Shown here piece after piece: positions 1-8,341 of a DNA stretch of 64,000 nt (position 1 is the stretch's first letter; each line of letters begins with the position of its first letter). Location of the stretch: contig NZ_QJSR01000001.1 of the NCBI RefSeq assembly GCF_003217095.1, forward strand, positions 968,009-1,032,008, in the 5' to 3' direction. This stretch comes from Rhizobium sp. PP-CC-3A-592 (lineage in GTDB: Bacteria; Pseudomonadota; Alphaproteobacteria; Rhizobiales; Rhizobiaceae). The position numbers were made by a program, and so were the translations under genes. The notes under the pieces are model-generated. The model ran no database searches and was not told the origin of the DNA. It saw nothing but the letters and a program-made list of their open reading frames with translations.

Positions 1-272
1 GCGACGACGTCGCCGGTCATCGGGTCCATGACGACATCGGCCTGCAGGCGGCGCGCCGTCAGGGCCTCGATCTCGTAGCAGGAACCGATGACAATGATAT
101 GCCGGATATCAGGATAGCCCGCGGCCACGGCCTTGCGGGAGATCGCCTCGCGGCTCATCCAGTGCGCCTGCGGTTCCCGCGTGCAGTCCACAGAACGCTC
201 GCCGGCCAGCGCCGTGCCCTCGGGAAGTGCGAGGTGCAGAAGAGGAAGCACAAGACGGAGCAGGCGGCGCAT
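1..272 (-). CDS. PepSY-domain periplasmic protein (C-terminus cut by window edge)
   Basis: This is a partial gene reading off the left edge, with its start codon at 272. The N-terminus is a signal peptide (MRRLLRLVLPLLHLAL). The mature part has the layout of small alphaproteobacterial PepSY proteins: a WMSREAISRKAVAAGYPDI segment, a central GSCYEIEALT strand and an MDPMTGDVV strand. PepSY domains occur in secreted or periplasmic proteins and are thought to modulate peptidases or sense the envelope; no specific function can be given. It lies 82 bp downstream of the dppF-like stop codon on the same strand, so weak read-through from that operon is possible. The PepSY assignment rests on motif recognition of the visible 90 residues. 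Confidence 0.7.
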   Translation of the reverse strand, partial: MRRLLRLVLPLLHLALPEGTALAGERSVDCTREPQAHWMSREAISRKAVAAGYPDIRHIIVIGSCYEIEALTARRLQADVVMDPMTGDVV

Positions 273-354
273 CGGCAATCTCCAGGGGCGGACCATTGGA
301 GATATGCCGATGTCTTGCCGTCATCCGCCTGTCAGCCGACAACCGAAAGGCGCG

Positions 355-1347
355 TCAATCTGCCGGGGCCGAGGGCGGGACGTCGTCGAGCGGGTGGTAG
401 CAGGCGAAGCGATGATCGACCGCACCGTCGAGCGCCGGCATCTTTTCGCGACAGAGATCCGTCGCACGCCAGCAGCGCGGATTGAACGGGCAGCCGCTCG
501 GGGGATTGAGCGGCGACGGCAGCTCGCCCTGCAACTGGATGCGCTGGCGCTTGCCTTCCGGATTGGCGACCGGGGTCGCCGACAGGAGGGCTGCGGTATA
601 GGGATGCTGCGGGTTGGTGAACACGCTTTCCGCCGTCCCCGTTTCCACCGGGCGGCCGAGATACATGACCATGATGTCGTCTGCGATATGGCGCACCACG
701 GACAGGCCGTGCGAGATGAAGAGGTAGGCAAGGCCCATCTCCTTCTGCAAGTCCATCAACAGGTTGAGCACCTGCGCCTGGATCGACAGGTCGAGCGCCG
801 ACACCGGCTCGTCCAGCACCAGCACCTTCGGCCGGAGCATGAGAGCGCGGGCAATGGCAATGCGCTGGCGCTGGCCGCCGGAGAACATATGCGGGTAGCG
901 GTCGTAATGCTCCGGCCGCAGGCCGACCTTGCGCATCATCTCCTCCACCTTAGCCCGCCGCGTGGCTGCGTCGTCGGTGGTATTGATCTTCAACGGCTCT
1001 TCCAGCAAGGACCCGACCTTCTGGCGCGGATTGAGCGAGCCATAGGGGTTCTGGAAGACGATCTGCACGAGGCTGCGCAGCGAGGCATCGCCGACGCGGG
1101 CCGGCTTGCCGTCGATCAGCAGTTCGCCGCCGCTCGGATCCTCGATCATGGTGACGAGGCGGGCGAGCGTGGACTTGCCGCAGCCGCTTTCGCCGACGAC
1201 CGCCAGCGTGCGCCCGGAATGCAGCGAGAAGGACACGCCATTCAAGGCGCGCACGGTGGCCGCCGGTTTGAACATGCCACGGGAGACGGAATAGAAGCGC
1301 TGGAGGTCGTGGCCTTCGAGGACGGGTCTGGATGCGGTCTCGCTCAT
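355..1347 (-). CDS. dppF: Dipeptide/oligopeptide ABC transporter ATP-binding protein (DppF type)
   Basis: This is the second ATPase of a peptide-family ABC importer and energises uptake at the inner face of the membrane. Visible motifs are Walker A GESGCGKST, signature FSGGQRQRI, Walker B VLVLDEPVSALD, and the oligopeptide-ATPase C-terminal motif with clustered Cys (SGCPFNPRCWRATDLC). The length of about 330 residues is normal. The start at 1347 (MSETASRP) is chosen because its ATG overlaps the stop of the upstream dppD-like gene (ATGA), indicating translational coupling; a longer reading from 1425 lacks conserved residues. It is the last gene of the minus-strand operon dppA-B-C-D-F. The substrate could be dipeptides, heme or delta-aminolevulinate as in other Dpp systems; sequence alone does not decide. 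Confidence 0.9.
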   Translation of the reverse strand: MSETASRPVLEGHDLQRFYSVSRGMFKPAATVRALNGVSFSLHSGRTLAVVGESGCGKSTLARLVTMIEDPSGGELLIDGKPARVGDASLRSLVQIVFQNPYGSLNPRQKVGSLLEEPLKINTTDDAATRRAKVEEMMRKVGLRPEHYDRYPHMFSGGQRQRIAIARALMLRPKVLVLDEPVSALDLSIQAQVLNLLMDLQKEMGLAYLFISHGLSVVRHIADDIMVMYLGRPVETGTAESVFTNPQHPYTAALLSATPVANPEGKRQRIQLQGELPSPLNPPSGCPFNPRCWRATDLCREKMPALDGAVDHRFACYHPLDDVPPSAPAD

Positions 1348-2360
1348 CGCGTGCCCTCCCCTGCAAGCTCGACGGTCATCGTCGGATGGTTCTGCGGAAT
1401 GCCGTCGATCAGCGGGTAGTTGCACAGCGCGCGGCCGAACTCGGGGCCTTGTCGCATAACGGAGCGCGAACAGAGATCGGTGGCGAAGGCGCAGCGCGGC
1501 GAGAACAGACAGCCTTGCGGGCGATCATGCTGGCCCGGCACGACGCCGAGAATGGAGGGTAGACGCTCGCCGATCTGCGCGCGTTCGGGAAGCGAGGCGA
1601 GAAGGGCCGCGGTATAGGGGTGATGCGGATCGCGGAAGAGCGCCTTGACCGGCTGCTCCTCGACCTTCTGGCCGGCATACTGCACCTGCACACGCTCGGC
1701 GGTTTCCGCGACCACGCCCATATCATGGGTGATCAGCACCAGCGCCATGCCGTTTTCCTTCTGCAGGCGAACGAGCAGGTCGAGGATCTGGGCCTGGATG
1801 GTGACGTCGAGCGCCGTCGTCGGCTCGTCGGCGATGAGGAGCTTCGGATTGCAGGAGAGCGCCATGGCGATCATGACGCGCTGGCTCATGCCGCCCGACA
1901 TCTGGTGCGGGAAGTTCGACAAGCGGTCTTCCGGCGAGGGAATGCCGACGAGCTTCAGGAGTTCGATGGAGCGGGCGCGCCGCGCGGCGCGGTCGAGGCC
2001 CATGTGGATGCGCAGGCTTTCGCCCAGCTGGAAGCCGACCGTAAAGCACGGATTGAGGCTCGACATCGGCTCCTGGAAGATCATCGCCATGTCCTTGCCG
2101 ATGATCTTGCGCCGGTTGCGGGGCGAAAGCTTCAGCAGGTCCTGGCCGTTGAAGGCCATGCGGTCGGCGGTGATCTTCGCCGTCCAGGGCAGAAGGCCCA
2201 TGACGGCGAGCATGGAGACGGACTTGCCGGAGCCGCTTTCGCCGACGATCGACAGGATTTCGCCGGTGTCGCAGGTGAGCGAGACGCCATCCACCGCGCG
2301 GAAGGTGCCGGTGGAGGTCTGGAACTCGACGGTGAGGTTCTGGATATCGAGAAGCGGCAT
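1344..2360 (-). CDS. dppD: Dipeptide/oligopeptide ABC transporter ATP-binding protein (DppD type)
   Basis: This is the first of the paired ATPases of the peptide importer. It shows Walker A GESGSGKS, signature MSGGMSQRV, Walker B LLIADEPTTALDVT and the Cys-containing C-terminal segment CLFSPRCAFATDLC typical of the DppD/OppD branch. Its 338 residues match the family. The start codon shares one base with the stop of the upstream permease gene (TGATG) and the stop overlaps the next start (ATGA), so dppC, dppD and dppF are tightly coupled. The two ATPases are expected to form a heterodimer under the DppB/DppC permease pair. Confidence 0.92.
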   Translation of the reverse strand: MPLLDIQNLTVEFQTSTGTFRAVDGVSLTCDTGEILSIVGESGSGKSVSMLAVMGLLPWTAKITADRMAFNGQDLLKLSPRNRRKIIGKDMAMIFQEPMSSLNPCFTVGFQLGESLRIHMGLDRAARRARSIELLKLVGIPSPEDRLSNFPHQMSGGMSQRVMIAMALSCNPKLLIADEPTTALDVTIQAQILDLLVRLQKENGMALVLITHDMGVVAETAERVQVQYAGQKVEEQPVKALFRDPHHPYTAALLASLPERAQIGERLPSILGVVPGQHDRPQGCLFSPRCAFATDLCSRSVMRQGPEFGRALCNYPLIDGIPQNHPTMTVELAGEGTR

Positions 2361-3286
2361 CAGGACCTCTTCAGTTTGGGATCGAGCGCATCGCGCAGGC
2401 CGTCACCCATCAGGTTGATGGCAAGAACGGTGATGAGAATGGCAAGGCCGGGGAAGGTGACGACCCACCAGGCGCGCTGGATGAATTCGCGCGCTTCGGC
2501 GAGCATCGTGCCCCATTCCGGCGTCGGTGGTTGGGCGCCCATGCCGAGGAAGCCCAGCGCCGCAGCGTCGAGGATGGCGGCGGAAAAGGCGAGCGTCGCC
2601 TGCACGATGAGCGGCGCCAGACAGTTCGGCAGGATGGTGACGAACATGATGCGCAGCGTGCCGGCACCGGCGACCTGACTGCCGATGACGTAGTCTTTGT
2701 TGCGCTCCGTCATGACGGAGGCGCGCGTCAGGCGCACGAAATGCGGCAGGTTGACGAGCGCGATGGCGATCATGGCGTTGACGAGGCCCGGACCGAGCAC
2801 GGCGACGAGCACAAGCGCTAGAAGCAGCGACGGAAAGGCGAGGATGATATCCATCAGCCGCATGATGATGGTGTCGGTGGTGCCGCGGAAGAAGCCGGCG
2901 ACGAGGCCGATCAGCACGCCCGCGACCACCGAGAGGGTGACGACGATGAGACCAACGAACAGCGAGAAGCGCGCGCCGTACATCAGACGGGTCAGGATAT
3001 CGCGACCAACAGGATCCGTGCCGAGAAGATATTCGGCGCGGCCGCCTTCGGCAAAGACCGGCGGCAGCAACAGGACGTCGCGGTTCTGGATGATCGGATC
3101 ATGAGAGGTCAGCAGCGGCGCGAAGATCGCCATCAGCAGGATGATCACGAAGATGCCGAGCCCGAGCACGGCGCCGCGATTGCTGGAAAAGTAGAACCAG
3201 AACTCGGCAAAGCCGGAGGGCGGCGCCGATGGGGTGGCGGCGGCTGCCGCTGCGGGGGATACGGATTTTGTTTCGACAGATGACAT
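2360..3286 (-). CDS. dppC: Dipeptide ABC transporter permease (DppC type)
   Basis: This is an inner-membrane permease subunit. After a polar, Ala-rich cytoplasmic N-terminus comes the first membrane helix (AVLGLGIFVIILLMAIFAPLL), a periplasmic loop with the family motif GTDPVGRDILTRLMYGAR, then five more helices. The EAA-type coupling loop that contacts the ATPases is visible around GAGTLRIMFVTILPN. The length of 308 residues is typical of DppC/OppC. It sits 12 bp downstream of dppB and overlaps dppD by one base. It pairs with DppB to form the channel. Confidence 0.92.
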   Translation of the reverse strand: MSSVETKSVSPAAAAAATPSAPPSGFAEFWFYFSSNRGAVLGLGIFVIILLMAIFAPLLTSHDPIIQNRDVLLLPPVFAEGGRAEYLLGTDPVGRDILTRLMYGARFSLFVGLIVVTLSVVAGVLIGLVAGFFRGTTDTIIMRLMDIILAFPSLLLALVLVAVLGPGLVNAMIAIALVNLPHFVRLTRASVMTERNKDYVIGSQVAGAGTLRIMFVTILPNCLAPLIVQATLAFSAAILDAAALGFLGMGAQPPTPEWGTMLAEAREFIQRAWWVVTFPGLAILITVLAINLMGDGLRDALDPKLKRS

Positions 3287-3298
3287 CGGTCGCGTCTC

Positions 3299-4303
3299 CT
3301 ATCGCCGGATGCGGGGATTCGCCCAACCGTAGAGAAGGTCGACGATCAGATTGACGAACATGATCACGAGCGTGATCATCATGAGGCCGCCCTGCACGAC
3401 GGCATAGTCGCGCTTGAACACGCTATCGACCATCCACTTGCCGATGCCCGGCCAGGAGAAGATGCTCTCGGTCAGGATCGCGCCGCCGAGCAGCACGCCG
3501 ATCTGCAGGCCGATGGTGGTGATGACCGGGATCATGGCATTTCGCAGCGCATGCACGCCGATGATGCGGAAGGGCGACATGCCCTTGGAGCGGGCGGTGC
3601 GCACGTAGTCTTCGCTCAGCACTTCGAGCATGGCAGAGCGCGTCTGACGGGCGATGACGGCGAGCGGAATGGTGGCGAGCACGATCGTCGGCAGGATCAT
3701 GTGACTGACGGCGGAGCCGAACGCGCCCTTCTGGCCCGACAGCAGGCTGTCGATCAGCATGAAGCCGGTGACGGGCGGGAAGAAATAGAGGAACGAGATA
3801 CGTCCGGAGACGGGCGTCCAGCCGAGCGTTCCTGAAAAGAAGATGATGAGCAGCAAGCCCCACCAGAAGATCGGCATGGAGTAGCCGACGAGCGCCGTGC
3901 CCATGATGGTCTGGTCGAGCCAGGTGCCGCGCTTGACCGCCGCCACCACGCCTGCCGGGATCCCAAGACAGACCGCGAGGATGATGGCACAGATCGCAAG
4001 CTCCATGGTCGCCGGAAACAGCGTCATGAAATCATCGATGACAGGGCGCTTGGAAATGATGGAGCGTCCGAAATCGCCCTGCAGCAAGCCGGTGAGATAG
4101 TCGAAATACTGGACGTACATCGGCCGGTCGAGGCCAAGCTCCGCCATGATCTGCGCATGCCGTTCCGGCGCCATGACGCGCTCGCCGGAGAGCAGCATGA
4201 CGGGATCGCCGGGAAGCAGGCGGATGAAGGAGAAGGCGATGATGGAAACCCCGATGAAGGTCGGGATGAGGACGGCGAGCCGCCCGAAAATGAAGCGCAG
4301 CAT
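3299..4303 (-). CDS. dppB: Dipeptide ABC transporter permease (DppB type)
   Basis: This is the DppB/OppB-type permease. It starts MLRFIFGRLAVLIPT, the usual first helix of this family, followed by the LLPGDP motif, which is nearly invariant in DppB proteins. Further helices and the coupling loop (ARSKGMSPFRIIGVHALRNAMIPVI, of which only key residues need note: G, A, R) lie in the second half. The start at 4303 is preferred over an upstream ATG at 4345 because it gives the conserved N-terminus and the family length (334 aa). A stem-loop in the 84-bp gap after dppA probably lowers its expression relative to the binding protein. Confidence 0.92.
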   Translation of the reverse strand: MLRFIFGRLAVLIPTFIGVSIIAFSFIRLLPGDPVMLLSGERVMAPERHAQIMAELGLDRPMYVQYFDYLTGLLQGDFGRSIISKRPVIDDFMTLFPATMELAICAIILAVCLGIPAGVVAAVKRGTWLDQTIMGTALVGYSMPIFWWGLLLIIFFSGTLGWTPVSGRISFLYFFPPVTGFMLIDSLLSGQKGAFGSAVSHMILPTIVLATIPLAVIARQTRSAMLEVLSEDYVRTARSKGMSPFRIIGVHALRNAMIPVITTIGLQIGVLLGGAILTESIFSWPGIGKWMVDSVFKRDYAVVQGGLMMITLVIMFVNLIVDLLYGWANPRIRR

Positions 4304-4322
4304 GAGCGTTCCGTAAGATTGC

Positions 4323-4356
4323 AAAACCGGCGGCCCGATAAACATCGGACCGCCGG
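4323..4356 (-). terminator. Intercistronic stem-loop after dppA (attenuator)
   Basis: Read on the minus strand, an imperfect stem (CCGGCGG plus CCGAT against ATCGG plus CCGCCGG, one mismatch, 4-nt loop, bases 4327-4356) is followed by TTTTGC (4326-4321). It lies between the binding-protein gene and the permease genes. A partial terminator or 3'-end protector that lets the binding protein exceed the membrane subunits is the usual role in ABC operons. Confidence 0.65.
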
Positions 4357-4387
4357 AGACACCGCGGATGCGGCGGACGTGGCGATT

Positions 4388-5983
4388 TTATTCGGCGATA
4401 TCAACGCCGTCGAAGCGGTGGATGCCGAGCGGATCCTGAACGTAGCCCGAGACCTTCTTGTTCATCGGCATGAAGACCAGGGAATGGTCGATCGTGTTCC
4501 AGGGCGCTTCCTTTTTGAAGACGAGCTGGGCCTGCTGGTAGAGCTTGGTACGCTCTGCCTGGTCCGGCGTCAGCTTGGCCTTCTTGACGAGGTCGTCGAA
4601 CTCCTTGTTGCACCACTGTGCACGATTGTTGCCGCCAACCGCGGTGCAGCCGAGCAGCGTGTCGAGGAAGTTGTCCGGATCGCCATTGTCGCCGGTCCAG
4701 CCGAGGATGACGGCGCCGTCGCGGGCCTTGTCGGAGGAGAGCTTCAGGTATTCGGCCCATTCGTAGGAGACGATTTCGACCTCGACGCCGATCTTGGCAA
4801 GGTCGGCCTGCATGAGTTCGGCTGCACGGCGGGCGTTCAGCATGTAGGGACGCGACACGGGCATGGCCCAGATCTTCATCTTGAGGTTGGAGACGCCGGC
4901 GGCCTCGAGCGCCTTCTTGGCGGCTTCCGGATCGTACTTGTCGTCCTCGACGGCGTCGTTATAGGACCACATCGTCGGCGGGATCGGGTTCTTGGCAACG
5001 GTCGCGGCGCCCTGGAAGACGGCATCGACGATGGCCTGCTTGTTGACGGCCATGTTGAGCGCCTTGCGCACTTCCGGCTTGTCGAACGGGGCAACCAGCG
5101 TGTTGTAGGCGAGGTAGGAGACGTTCAGGCCTTCTTCCTTGAGGACCGTCAGGGTCTCATCCTTCTGCAGCTCGGAAACGTCGGCTGCATTCGGATACGG
5201 CATGATGTGGCATTCGCCGGCCTTCAGCTTCTGCGCGCGCACGGCGGCATCCGTCGTGATGGCGAAGACGAGGTCGTCGATCTTCTGCTTGCCGCCCCAG
5301 TAGTCGGGGTTCGCCTTGTAGCGGATGGCAGCGTCGGCCTGGTAGGCGACGAAGGTGTAGGGACCGGTGCCGAGTGGCTGCTGGTTCATCATCTCCATCT
5401 TGCCGTCGGCCTGCAGCTTGTCGGCATATTCCTTGGAATAGATGGAGGCGAAATCCATGCCGAGATTGGCGAGGAACGGCGCTTCGGACTTGTTGAGAAC
5501 GAACTTGACGGTGAGGTCATCGACCTTCTCGATGGACTTGATCAGCTCGGGAAAGCCCATGCCGCTGAAGTATTCGTAGGTCGCGCCGGCGACATACTTG
5601 TTCCACGGATTGTCGGCCTTGTACTGGCGCTCGAACGAGAAGATGACGTCGTCGGCATTCAGCTCGCGGGTCGGCGTAAAGAAGTCGGTGGTCTGGAACT
5701 TGACGCCCGGGCGCAGCTTGAACGTATATTGCGTGCCGTCAGCCGACATTTCCCAGCTTGCGGCCAGACCCGGCTCGATTTCCGTGCTGCCTTTCTTGAA
5801 CTCGACGAGACGGTTGTAGACCGTACGCGAGGAGGCATCGAACGTGGTGCCGGCCGTGTAGAGCGCGGAGTCGAAACCTTCGGGCGAGCCCTCGGAGCAA
5901 TAAACCAGCGTCTTCGACCAGGCACTGCCGGCCATCAGCGTCACGACAGCCGTCGCCGCGAGAAGAGTAGAGAGCTTTTTCAT
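4388..5983 (-). CDS. dppA: Periplasmic dipeptide-binding protein (DppA type, SBP family 5)
   Basis: This is the extracytoplasmic solute receptor of the peptide importer. It has a clear Sec signal peptide (MKKLSTLLAATAVVTLMAGSAWS) and then the mature start KTLVYCSEGSPEGFD, very like enterobacterial DppA. The family-5 fold is shown by FKLRPGVKFQTTDFF, the LGTGPYTFVAY motif and a C-terminal SLVFMPMNKKVSGYVQDPLG. The length of 531 aa is normal. The start at 5983 is chosen for the signal peptide; upstream in-frame ATGs to 6112 would bury it. As first gene of the operon its promoter must lie in 5984-6420. The substrate is peptide-like, but heme or aminolevulinate transport is also known for this branch. 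Confidence 0.93.
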   Translation of the reverse strand: MKKLSTLLAATAVVTLMAGSAWSKTLVYCSEGSPEGFDSALYTAGTTFDASSRTVYNRLVEFKKGSTEIEPGLAASWEMSADGTQYTFKLRPGVKFQTTDFFTPTRELNADDVIFSFERQYKADNPWNKYVAGATYEYFSGMGFPELIKSIEKVDDLTVKFVLNKSEAPFLANLGMDFASIYSKEYADKLQADGKMEMMNQQPLGTGPYTFVAYQADAAIRYKANPDYWGGKQKIDDLVFAITTDAAVRAQKLKAGECHIMPYPNAADVSELQKDETLTVLKEEGLNVSYLAYNTLVAPFDKPEVRKALNMAVNKQAIVDAVFQGAATVAKNPIPPTMWSYNDAVEDDKYDPEAAKKALEAAGVSNLKMKIWAMPVSRPYMLNARRAAELMQADLAKIGVEVEIVSYEWAEYLKLSSDKARDGAVILGWTGDNGDPDNFLDTLLGCTAVGGNNRAQWCNKEFDDLVKKAKLTPDQAERTKLYQQAQLVFKKEAPWNTIDHSLVFMPMNKKVSGYVQDPLGIHRFDGVDIAE

Positions 5984-6420
5984 CACCGTTTTTCCCAGTT
6001 TTCTTGTGTTCTCTTGAAACATTCTTATTCGCAAATGATCCGGATCGCAGCCGCAACCGGTCAGACCGGAAAGGAACGACATTTGCTGCGGCAATGCAAT
6101 AACCCGCTCCATTCTTTTGTCCAGTTGGAAAATTTATCCAAGATATAAGACAACTACGCTATGTCATTCCAGATTTCCAACCTCGCGATGCGCGCATTTT
6201 GCTGTCCGAGCCGTCATGCCGCCGTGGCGCAGGAACGGTCACCTTGTCGGCCGTGGGAAGGGTCGGCGTGCCAAGCGGGCGACATGCGATGCGTCCGTTT
6301 CATGTCCGGAAAGCGCACGGCGTTTCCCATTTCGAGCGGGTTCCACCTTTTTTAGGGGAGTTGCCAAGCGCGAATTGCCCGTTAAGCTAGCATTCCGGGA
6401 GCCAGGGGGGCATCATCGCC
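5984..6420. other. Divergent intergenic region between dppA and the luxR-type gene
   Basis: This 437-bp gap carries no convincing gene; short reading frames here lack ribosome sites and conserved-looking sequence. It must hold the dppA promoter (minus strand) and that of the luxR-type gene (plus strand). A short palindrome CCGGTC-A-GACCGG lies at 6057-6069, about 75 bp upstream of the dppA start, and could be an operator; no known consensus was recognised. Confidence 0.5.
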
Positions 6421-7140
6421 GTGGGCGCGTTGCTGGAAAGTTGCAGACGCTACGATTTTCAGAAGGATCTTGAGAAAGCGCTCAACCGCGTCGATTTCTT
6501 CCGGATTTTCCACATGCTGGCACTCGGGGCCGGGTTCGATCACTTCGGCGTGTTGCAGCTCGGCCAGGAGGCCGAACCTGCTCTTCTAACGACGCGGCTG
6601 GTGCTGCACGACCTGCCGCCCGGGCTGACAGAGGAGTATGACAGGCGCTACAGGCTTTCCGATTGCCTGCTTCTCAAGAGCCTCCACGCATCCACCGTGC
6701 CCTCCGTATGGTCGGCCTCCATGGACGATGCGGCGGCTTTGAATGCCGGGACGGATTTCCTGGCCCAGATCGGCTTCGACCTTGTGGCCTGCGTGCCTGT
6801 CCACAGCATCGTCGGCACGCGCTATGTCGTGGTGTATTTCGGGGATAACGAAGACATCGATCGTACCTGCCATGTCGAGCTCTGTTACAACTCGATCACG
6901 GCGTTCGACTATTTCTATCGGTTCGTGCTGGCAACGCGGGCGGGAATGGGGCTGACGGCGCGGGAGACGGAAATTCTCCGGTGGATTTCACATGGAAAGA
7001 CGGCGAGCGAAATTGCCCTCATCGTCTCGGTTTCCGAACACACGATCAACTCGCATACGGCGACGATCCTGAAAAAACTGGATGTCGTCAATCGGACGCA
7101 AATGGTTGCCAAGGCCATCAGGGAACAAATTATACAATGA
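6421..7140 (+). CDS. LuxR-family transcriptional regulator with autoinducer-binding-like domain
   Basis: This is a 239-aa regulator with a GTG start behind a purine-rich AGGGGGG. Residues about 15-165 look like an autoinducer-binding domain; residues 176-235 are a LuxR-type helix-turn-helix (LTARETEILRWISHGKTASEIA, then SEHTINSHTATILKKL). Of the ligand-site residues usual in acyl-homoserine-lactone receptors, an Asp (D81) and a Trp (W97) appear to be kept, but D81 is followed by Cys instead of Pro and the first conserved Trp is absent. No luxI-type synthase is in the window. It may be a LuxR solo or a receptor for another ligand. A stand-alone receiver gene follows 76 bp downstream on the same strand. 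Confidence 0.8.
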   Translation: MGALLESCRRYDFQKDLEKALNRVDFFRIFHMLALGAGFDHFGVLQLGQEAEPALLTTRLVLHDLPPGLTEEYDRRYRLSDCLLLKSLHASTVPSVWSASMDDAAALNAGTDFLAQIGFDLVACVPVHSIVGTRYVVVYFGDNEDIDRTCHVELCYNSITAFDYFYRFVLATRAGMGLTARETEILRWISHGKTASEIALIVSVSEHTINSHTATILKKLDVVNRTQMVAKAIREQIIQ

Positions 7141-7216
7141 TCGTATTTGGGGCGATCGAACCCCGAAAGACATAAAACGACAATTATTTTAGATATTTAG
7201 AGATAACGGAACATTC

Positions 7217-7612
7217 ATGTCGATGCCCACACCTGTCCAAATTCTTCTGATCGACGACGAACCCGCCGAGCATGTGATCCTCCGGCGACTGATGAGCAAG
7301 GTTCAGGCCTTCGCCGTCCAGCTGCATTACTGCGAGACGATCGAAGCGGCCCTCCCCCTGCTCGAGCGGGGAACACCCGTATCCATGGTGCTGGTCGACA
7401 ACCGGCTTCCACCGCATGGCGACTTCCGCGATACGGTGCCGCAGATCCGACAGAAGGGCTTCATCGGCCCCGTTGGCGTGATTTCCGGCTCGCTGGACGA
7501 CGCGTATTTTCAGTCGTTCCAGGAATTCGGGGTGGATTTCCGCCTCGACAAGGCGGAGCTCGACCCGACCGCCATCGAATTTCTGCTGCAGGAATATCTT
7601 GTGAAGTCCTGA
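7217..7612 (+). CDS. Stand-alone response-regulator receiver protein
   Basis: This 131-aa protein is made only of a CheY-like receiver domain. The acidic pocket is D13-D14 (LLIDDEP), the phospho-acceptor is D61 (VLVDNRLPP), the switch Ser is S90 (VISGS) and the conserved Lys is K112 (RLDKAEL). No output domain is present, so it must act by protein-protein contact. It follows the LuxR-type gene in the same direction and ends in a strong stem-loop, so the two may be co-transcribed. No histidine kinase is adjacent. Its partner is unknown. Confidence 0.88.
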   Translation: MSMPTPVQILLIDDEPAEHVILRRLMSKVQAFAVQLHYCETIEAALPLLERGTPVSMVLVDNRLPPHGDFRDTVPQIRQKGFIGPVGVISGSLDDAYFQSFQEFGVDFRLDKAELDPTAIEFLLQEYLVKS

Positions 7613-7620
7613 AACGAAAA

Positions 7621-7645
7621 CGACGCGTCTGCTGGAGACGCGTCG
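7621..7645. terminator. Bidirectional intrinsic terminator between receiver gene and rirA
   Basis: A perfect 10-bp stem CGACGCGTCT/AGACGCGTCG has a 5-nt loop. It is followed by TTCCTT on the plus strand and by TTTTCGTTTC when read on the minus strand. It sits 9 bp after the receiver stop and 42 bp after the convergent rirA stop, so it can serve both. Confidence 0.85.
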
Positions 7646-7686
7646 TTCCTTACTCGAAGTCTGCCGACATTCCGGACAGGCCGCCC

Positions 7687-8166
7687 TCAGGCCGCCGTCT
7701 GGGGCTGGGCCGCCGGAGCGACGTAGGGAAGCGGGTCGATGCCGAGCAGGAAGTTGATCTGCGGGCGTGACTTGACCAGATCGTCGATCGAATATTGCGA
7801 GAGCACGTCGAAGAAGGCGTTCAGCGCCTTGCGCAGGGCGGTATTCAGGCCGCAGCTGTCGACCAGCGGGCAATCCACTTCGCCGGCATCAAAACATTCC
7901 GCCATCGAGAAGCTGTCTTCGGTCACTTTGACGACATCGAACAGCGTGATCTGCGAAGCGGGCTTGGGCAGGCGCACGCCGCCATTGCGGCCGCGAACCG
8001 TTTCCACGAGGCCGGCCTTGTTCAGCGGCTGGAGAATCTTGAACAGAAACAGCTCGGACACGCCATAGGCCCTGGCGATTTCCGGGATGCGGCTCAGATG
8101 CCCTTCGTTTGCAGCACAATACATCAGGATGCGAACGGCATAATTGGTCTGCTTGGTCAGGCGCAT
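7687..8166 (-). CDS. rirA: Iron-responsive Rrf2-family regulator RirA
   Basis: This is the rhizobial iron regulator, an Rrf2-family repressor carrying an iron-sulfur cluster that controls siderophore, heme and iron-uptake genes under iron sufficiency. The N-terminal winged helix (MRLTKQTNYAVRILMYC) and the recognition helix region VSELFLFKILQPLNKAG match RirA closely. The three cluster ligands are C91, C99 and C105 (ECF, DCP, SCG). Its 159 residues are the usual length. Upstream there is a palindrome resembling an Irr box, in line with the reported mutual control of RirA and Irr in Agrobacterium. Confidence 0.95.
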   Translation of the reverse strand: MRLTKQTNYAVRILMYCAANEGHLSRIPEIARAYGVSELFLFKILQPLNKAGLVETVRGRNGGVRLPKPASQITLFDVVKVTEDSFSMAECFDAGEVDCPLVDSCGLNTALRKALNAFFDVLSQYSIDDLVKSRPQINFLLGIDPLPYVAPAAQPQTAA

Positions 8167-8244
8167 TCTTCACTCCGATGCTCGGACGCAGGCGAATCCC
8201 ACATCGCCACTCCCTGTCTTGCCTACATATAGAACGCCTGCCAG

Positions 8245-8261
8245 TTTGGAACAATTCCAAA
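8245..8261. promoter_or_regulatory. Candidate Irr (ICE) box upstream of rirA
   Basis: A perfect inverted repeat TTTGGAA-CAA-TTCCAAA lies 79-95 bp upstream of the rirA start. It has the spacing and shape of the iron control element bound by Irr in Rhizobiales (TTTAGAA-like arms with a 3-nt centre). Irr represses rirA in Agrobacterium, which makes the assignment plausible. It is inferred, not shown. Confidence 0.6.
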
Positions 8262-8290
8262 AAGAAGAAATGTCGAGAAAGATGCTCATG

Positions 8291-8318
8291 AAAAAAGGGC
8301 CCCTTGCGAGGGCCCTTT
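8291..8318 (-). terminator. Intrinsic terminator of mmsA
   Basis: On the minus strand the stem AAAGGGCCC/GGGCCCTTT (7-nt loop) runs into six T residues (8296-8291). It starts 24 bp downstream of the mmsA stop. Confidence 0.85.
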
Positions 8319-8341
8319 CACCACAGTCATAAACGACTGAA

